Shown: positions 60,402 through 64,000 of the stretch, one piece after another
Position numbering within the stretch: the stretch's first letter is position 1
Layout: each line of letters starts with the position of its first letter
NCBI GenBank assembly: GCA_963695505.1
Contig: CAVOGX010000007.1
Coordinates: 107,992 to 171,991, forward strand
DNA length: 64,000 nucleotides
Direction: 5' to 3'
Origin: JACSRF01 sp963695505
Lineage (GTDB): Bacteria; Chloroflexota; Anaerolineae; Promineifilales; Promineifilaceae
Position numbers and translations under genes: made by a program
The notes under the pieces: model-generated
The model's input: the letters and a program-made list of their open reading frames with translations, nothing else
What the model was told of the DNA's origin: nothing
The model's database searches: none

Positions 60402-63400
60402 TCATGGCATGGGCTTCATGGCAACCGGTAAGTAGAGATAATATTGTGGCTTCACAATGAAGACTCTCGTCACGGCTGTCAAAGCGTTTTGGGAATTGCT
60501 GGCAGTGACAACGGCCGTGTACACACCTGCTGCTGGGTAGATGTGGGCAAAGATTGGGCCAACCAGTACCGTGCCATCTCCCAAATCCCAGGTGTAGGTC
60601 ACGTTGCTGCCACTGGTGACGGTAGCCGTAAGCTGGGTGGCCTGGCCAAGGGTAGTGGGGCTGTCGTTTTCGGCCGTTAAGCCTCCAATGGGAATATCAA
60701 CGACGGTGACCATTGTGGTTGCCGTTAGGCTGCTGACGCTGTTGCTGGCAGTGACAACGGCCGTATACAGGCCCGTAGTCTCGTAAAAATGTGATGGGTT
60801 TACCCCCTGCCCAACCGAACCATCGCCAAAATCCCAGGCAAATTCTTCCGCATTCCCGGATGTTATCGTTGCTGTAAACCAAGTGGCTCCACCCCAAACG
60901 GTAGGGCTGCTACTGAAGGCTTGAAGACCCTCCAAGGGAACGGTGATCTCATTTAGCCACAGGTGACCAGGTTCATCGTAACCACCTGCAAAAGCATCCA
61001 GGCTGCCGTCATCATTAAAATCACCCATAAAAACATAGCCGCTAGAATAATTTCCTAAACGCTGCCCACTGTCAGCAAATACACCAGGCACGCCTCCTTG
61101 GGCGCCCCCCTGGTTGAACCACACCATATCTTCACCACCAGCCTGGTCCGAGTCAGGATAACGTGATACATAGGCATCTAAGTCACCATCTGCATCCACG
61201 TCAGCCAGCGCAATTCCTCCTCCCCAATCTCCTAAAATTTGACCACTGTCGATTAATACGCCGTTGCCTGTATTTAACCAAACCCGATTGTGCTCGAAAT
61301 TCAAATCAACCGCCACCACGTCTAGCCATCCATCCTCGTTTACATCTCCTAAATCAGCAAGAATGGCATTAAAATCCTGATTCATTGGGCTAAAATCACC
61401 CGTACCATCATTTAGCCAGACGTCTTCGTTGGTAACGATATCCAAATCAGCATCGTTATCCATATCCCCAAACAAGATAGTAATCATTGTGTGACCAGGG
61501 TCCGACAACCCACCTCCTATCGTGAAATTTCCAGATCCATCATTGAACCAAATAGGATTGGGATCACTATAACTTTTGCCCAGGATCAAATCTAAATCGC
61601 TGTCGCCGTCTACATCACCTATTGCGGCACCATGAGCACCATACGCGTCAGGATCATAAAGGTATTGTGTGCTGGTGAAGTATCCCGAACCGGGATTCAT
61701 CCAGATTTCGCTTATCGTTTCTTGCCCCTGGCCATTTGACTCCCACTGGAAGGAATTGACAAACAAGGCATCTAAATCGCCGTCACTGTCCAGGTCTGCC
61801 AATTCTACATAGTTAGTATCCTGCCATGGATTGCCTAGTCGTTGTCCGCTGTCAACAAAAGTTCCTAAACCGGTATTGAACCATACTGTATTAGCCCCTG
61901 TGGGAAGCTTACAGCCGCAACCCGAATCCCAAATCGGGTTATTCCCTATTACGAAGTCCAGGTCTCCATCCCCATCCACGTCGCCAACATCAAGGCCATA
62001 CCCGGTGGTGTCTATGGAGACCGACTCGGAGAAAAACCCCGATCCGCTCAAGGCTTCTGTACGGAATTGCCAGACTGTGGGGGAAATTGGCCCATTTCCA
62101 GACACGTTCAATGTACCTGTCGTCGCACTTACCAGAACGAGTTCTCCCGGTTTGAATGGGTTTGTCGGAGTTAAGGTGATGCTGCCACCATTAACTGCAT
62201 GACTTGTGGAAAGACGCCCTGTTTGCATCCCGTGAATGGTGATTGTGGTGGTAGAGACAGAGGTTGGATCAACAGGCTGATTGTAGGTGATGGTCACGGC
62301 CGTTTCCACCCCCGCGTCATGGCCATTCAGAACCGGATACAGATCAACCATTCGGAATGAGGACGGCGTGCTCTCATTAAACCCAACACGATCGCTCCCA
62401 CTAGTACCCAAGAAGGCATCCAAATCACCGTCAAAATCCAGATCGCCCATATCCAGCGTAAAGGCAGCACTCAAACTTTGACCGCTGTTTAGAAAAACAC
62501 CACTGCCAACATTGCGCCAGACTCGCGTGGGCTGCCCCCAAGAACTGGTAAACCCATCAAGATCGCCATCACCATCGCTGTCGACCAGCATGACATGGTA
62601 TGCATCGCTTCCTAGCGACTGTCCCCTGTAGATGAAATAACCGCTGCCATTATTCAGCCAAACTTGGTTGGCGCTCCCATTGGCAACCAGCGCATCTACG
62701 TCTCCGTCCGCATCAACATCACCTAGCGCGACGTCCACACCTCCTCCCAATGCCTGATTTGTGTTGGAAAACACTCCCAAACCATTGTTGAGCCATACTT
62801 CATTCGGCTGATTGACCATTTTGACAACAAAAAGGTCCAGATCATCATCCCCATCAAGATCAGCCAAAGCAACGTCGTTGCTATACGGACTGCCAAACGT
62901 GCCCGCGTTACCAAAAAAGCCTTCCCCATCGTTGAACCATATCTCATCAGGGTGATCTGATTTGGCAAAAACAACATCCAGGCGGCCATCGCCATTCACA
63001 TCCCCTAAAGTCAGTCCGTGCACATAGTCTACAGAGAAGGTTTGCGTGCTTGTGAAAATACCCGTCCCGTCATTTGCCCACACCCGTGCCTGGCCATCGA
63101 AATTATAATTACCGGTAACCGCATCCAGGTCGCCATCACCGTCCACGTCGCCCAATGCTGCGGCCCAATCATACGATTCGCCAAATTGCTGCCCGCTGTT
63201 GCTAAATATTCCCAGCCCATCATTGAACCAGACCTGGCTGCGTGCCGCACTGTGGCTGGTAGTCAACGCGTCTAAATCACCATCACCATCCAAATCCCCC
63301 AAGTTAACGGTACGTGTATCGCTGTCACCGAGGGCTTGGTTTGAATCGAAAAAAATACCGCTGCTGGGAAAAACGGCCGTTCTAAACCCCCAAACCGTCG

Positions 63401-63791
63401 GCAATAGTGCCCCCTCTCCAGAGCTGTTTTGCGCCTCTGTGATCACACTCACCTGCACCATTTCTCCTACCTTAAAAGGTGTTGTAGGCGTAAAGGTGAT
63501 CACCCCACCGTCAACAACATAATTTGCCGTGCGCAGCCCAGTCTGCATAGCATGAATGGAAACCGTGCGAGAGCTAACGGACGAGGGAACAACAGCCTGA
63601 TCGTAGGTAATGGATACGGCCGTTTCCACCCCCACGTCATGGGCATTGGCGGCCGGGTACTTATCCACAACAACCAATGGCGTTGCAGGAGCCACCGCAT
63701 CATAACCGACAACCCCGCAGACAAAGCCCATCAACAAAATACAAGAGAGCCCCAAAACAATGCCAATCCAGATAACACGATTGTTTATCAT
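60402..63791 (-). CDS. Large exported FG-GAP/Ig-like/PKD repeat protein
   Basis: A 1,129-residue surface or secreted protein. The ATG at 63791 has GAGGTG four bases upstream, better than the ATG at 63803. A signal-like span (VIWIGIVLGLSCILLMGFVCGVVG) leads. Next come a Big_5/SbsA Ig-like domain (GVETAVSITYDQAVVPSSV), a block of FG-GAP repeats with DVDGDGDLDA calcium sites, a second Ig-like domain (GVETAVTITYNQPVDPTSV), a second FG-GAP block, and two PKD domains (AWDFGDGSVG, TWDLGDGTVL). The chain ends YYLYLPVAMKPMP, a tail common on exported Chloroflexota proteins. Likely adhesion or matrix function. Confidence 0.88.
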   Translation of the reverse strand: MINNRVIWIGIVLGLSCILLMGFVCGVVGYDAVAPATPLVVVDKYPAANAHDVGVETAVSITYDQAVVPSSVSSRTVSIHAMQTGLRTANYVVDGGVITFTPTTPFKVGEMVQVSVITEAQNSSGEGALLPTVWGFRTAVFPSSGIFFDSNQALGDSDTRTVNLGDLDGDGDLDALTTSHSAARSQVWFNDGLGIFSNSGQQFGESYDWAAALGDVDGDGDLDAVTGNYNFDGQARVWANDGTGIFTSTQTFSVDYVHGLTLGDVNGDGRLDVVFAKSDHPDEIWFNDGEGFFGNAGTFGSPYSNDVALADLDGDDDLDLFVVKMVNQPNEVWLNNGLGVFSNTNQALGGGVDVALGDVDADGDVDALVANGSANQVWLNNGSGYFIYRGQSLGSDAYHVMLVDSDGDGDLDGFTSSWGQPTRVWRNVGSGVFLNSGQSLSAAFTLDMGDLDFDGDLDAFLGTSGSDRVGFNESTPSSFRMVDLYPVLNGHDAGVETAVTITYNQPVDPTSVSTTTITIHGMQTGRLSTSHAVNGGSITLTPTNPFKPGELVLVSATTGTLNVSGNGPISPTVWQFRTEALSGSGFFSESVSIDTTGYGLDVGDVDGDGDLDFVIGNNPIWDSGCGCKLPTGANTVWFNTGLGTFVDSGQRLGNPWQDTNYVELADLDSDGDLDALFVNSFQWESNGQGQETISEIWMNPGSGYFTSTQYLYDPDAYGAHGAAIGDVDGDSDLDLILGKSYSDPNPIWFNDGSGNFTIGGGLSDPGHTMITILFGDMDNDADLDIVTNEDVWLNDGTGDFSPMNQDFNAILADLGDVNEDGWLDVVAVDLNFEHNRVWLNTGNGVLIDSGQILGDWGGGIALADVDADGDLDAYVSRYPDSDQAGGEDMVWFNQGGAQGGVPGVFADSGQRLGNYSSGYVFMGDFNDDGSLDAFAGGYDEPGHLWLNEITVPLEGLQAFSSSPTVWGGATWFTATITSGNAEEFAWDFGDGSVGQGVNPSHFYETTGLYTAVVTASNSVSSLTATTMVTVVDIPIGGLTAENDSPTTLGQATQLTATVTSGSNVTYTWDLGDGTVLVGPIFAHIYPAAGVYTAVVTASNSQNALTAVTRVFIVKPQYYLYLPVAMKPMP

Positions 63792-63837
63792 CTGACACCT
63801 CATTTTGATTTAAAATTACGACAGGCACACAATCAAT

Positions 63838-63865
63838 ATTGTATGCAAGAAGCTGGATGGCACAA
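63838..63865 (-). promoter_or_regulatory. Putative promoter of the FG-GAP protein gene
   Basis: TTGTGC (63865-63860), 16-base spacer, TACAAT (63843-63838), about 45 bases before the start codon. Confidence 0.5.
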
Positions 63866-63951
63866 GCACAAAGAGAGTTAAATCGAGGTCACGGTTGGGA
63901 GGAACGGCCGTTACCATTCCCGCACAAAACTAACCTCCAATCCCCACAACC

Positions 63952-63985
63952 AAAAAGACCCGGCTGCTTGCGCCAGGTCTTCCTC
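63952..63985 (-). terminator. Terminator for a gene beyond the right edge
   Basis: On the minus strand AAGACC-TGGC pairs with GCC-GGGTCTT and TTTTGG follows. It would end transcription of a minus-strand gene located past position 64000. Confidence 0.6.
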
Positions 63986-64000
63986 GTTAAATCAATCCCC

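Larger units (their letters stand above)
94..63912. repeat. Highly iterated palindrome AACGGCCGTT, about 75 copies
   Basis: The 8-mer ACGGCCGT occurs about 75 times by hand count, usually as AACGGCCGTT and often extended to GGAAACGGCCGTTTCC. The first copy is at 94-103 and the last at 63903-63912. From the base composition I would expect one or two. Copies lie in genes in all frames (read as E-T-A-V, N-G-R or K-R-P-F) and in spacers. None was seen in the insertion sequence, the DUF559 gene, about 28.2-32.8 kb (mal genes) or about 55.7-58.9 kb (carboxylase genes). It resembles in behaviour the HIP1 palindrome of cyanobacteria; its function is unknown. Confidence 0.9.

Noticed and set aside
1..64000. 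CRISPR array, tRNA or rRNA gene
   Set aside because: No regularly spaced repeat-spacer pattern, cloverleaf or rRNA-like block was seen on either strand; the AACGGCCGTT copies are irregularly spaced.

Overview
The window looks like a chromosomal segment of a Chloroflexota bacterium (Anaerolineae/Ardenticatenia-like), probably from a metagenome or long-read assembly. The grounds are a moderately high G+C, the mix of Firmicutes-like housekeeping synteny with Chloroflexota-type exported proteins, and a palindrome, AACGGCCGTT (core ACGGCCGT), that I counted by eye about 75 times on both coding and non-coding DNA. No rRNA, tRNA or CRISPR array was seen. Many genes, including the essential pheS and pheT, are broken by small frameshifts. 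These are densest at 25.5-28.9 kb and 34-35.3 kb and are best read as indel errors in the sequence rather than true decay.

Layout. 0-8.5 kb: partial membrane protein, argF (frameshifted), a long TPR protein, the c-di-AMP pair cdaA-ybbR, der, and a response regulator with no DNA-binding domain. 8.8-14.7 kb is an accessory patch. It holds a hypothetical gene whose 3' end runs into an insertion sequence (10422-12355), then AT-richer DNA with a DUF559 nuclease and an HNH nuclease whose N-terminus resembles the sulfur-binding domain of type IV (phosphorothioate) restriction enzymes. 14.7-17.4 kb: DUF333 lipoprotein, orphan UPF0175 antitoxin-like gene, a hypothetical gene and a Bax-inhibitor-1 protein.

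17.4-33.2 kb, nearly all minus strand: a large glycosyltransferase, esterase, DUF2442 protein, cytoplasmic GH13 enzyme, an exported FG-GAP/di-heme cytochrome c peroxidase fusion, a GH13 lipoprotein and the maltodextrin ABC importer malE-malF-malG. A MarR regulator with palindromic operators lies upstream of malE. Together these form a starch/maltodextrin utilisation locus: exported amylase, binding protein with an extra C-terminal X25-like module, permeases and intracellular glucosidase.

33.3-39.6 kb: pheT, a DUF2142-like membrane protein and pheS. Upstream of pheS lie a promoter, a short Phe-rich leader peptide (FRFGFFF) and a terminator, which is a classical ribosome-mediated attenuator. 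39.5-49.2 kb: a block with the gene content of the Bacillus rpmB-yloU-yloV-recG-fabG region (nudix, nusB, asp23, fabG, rpmF, coaD, recG, fakB/DegV, fakA, asp23 and divergent rpmB). 49.3-51.2 kb: mevalonate kinase and a UbiA prenyltransferase. 51.3-55.4 kb: V4R protein, M20 peptidase, a stand-alone gyrase-A C-terminal propeller and a CYTH protein. 55.4-59.2 kb: a three-subunit biotin-dependent acyl-CoA carboxylase. 59.3-64 kb: small membrane protein, minimal asparaginase-domain protein, and a large exported FG-GAP/PKD protein ending in a YLPVAMKP tail.
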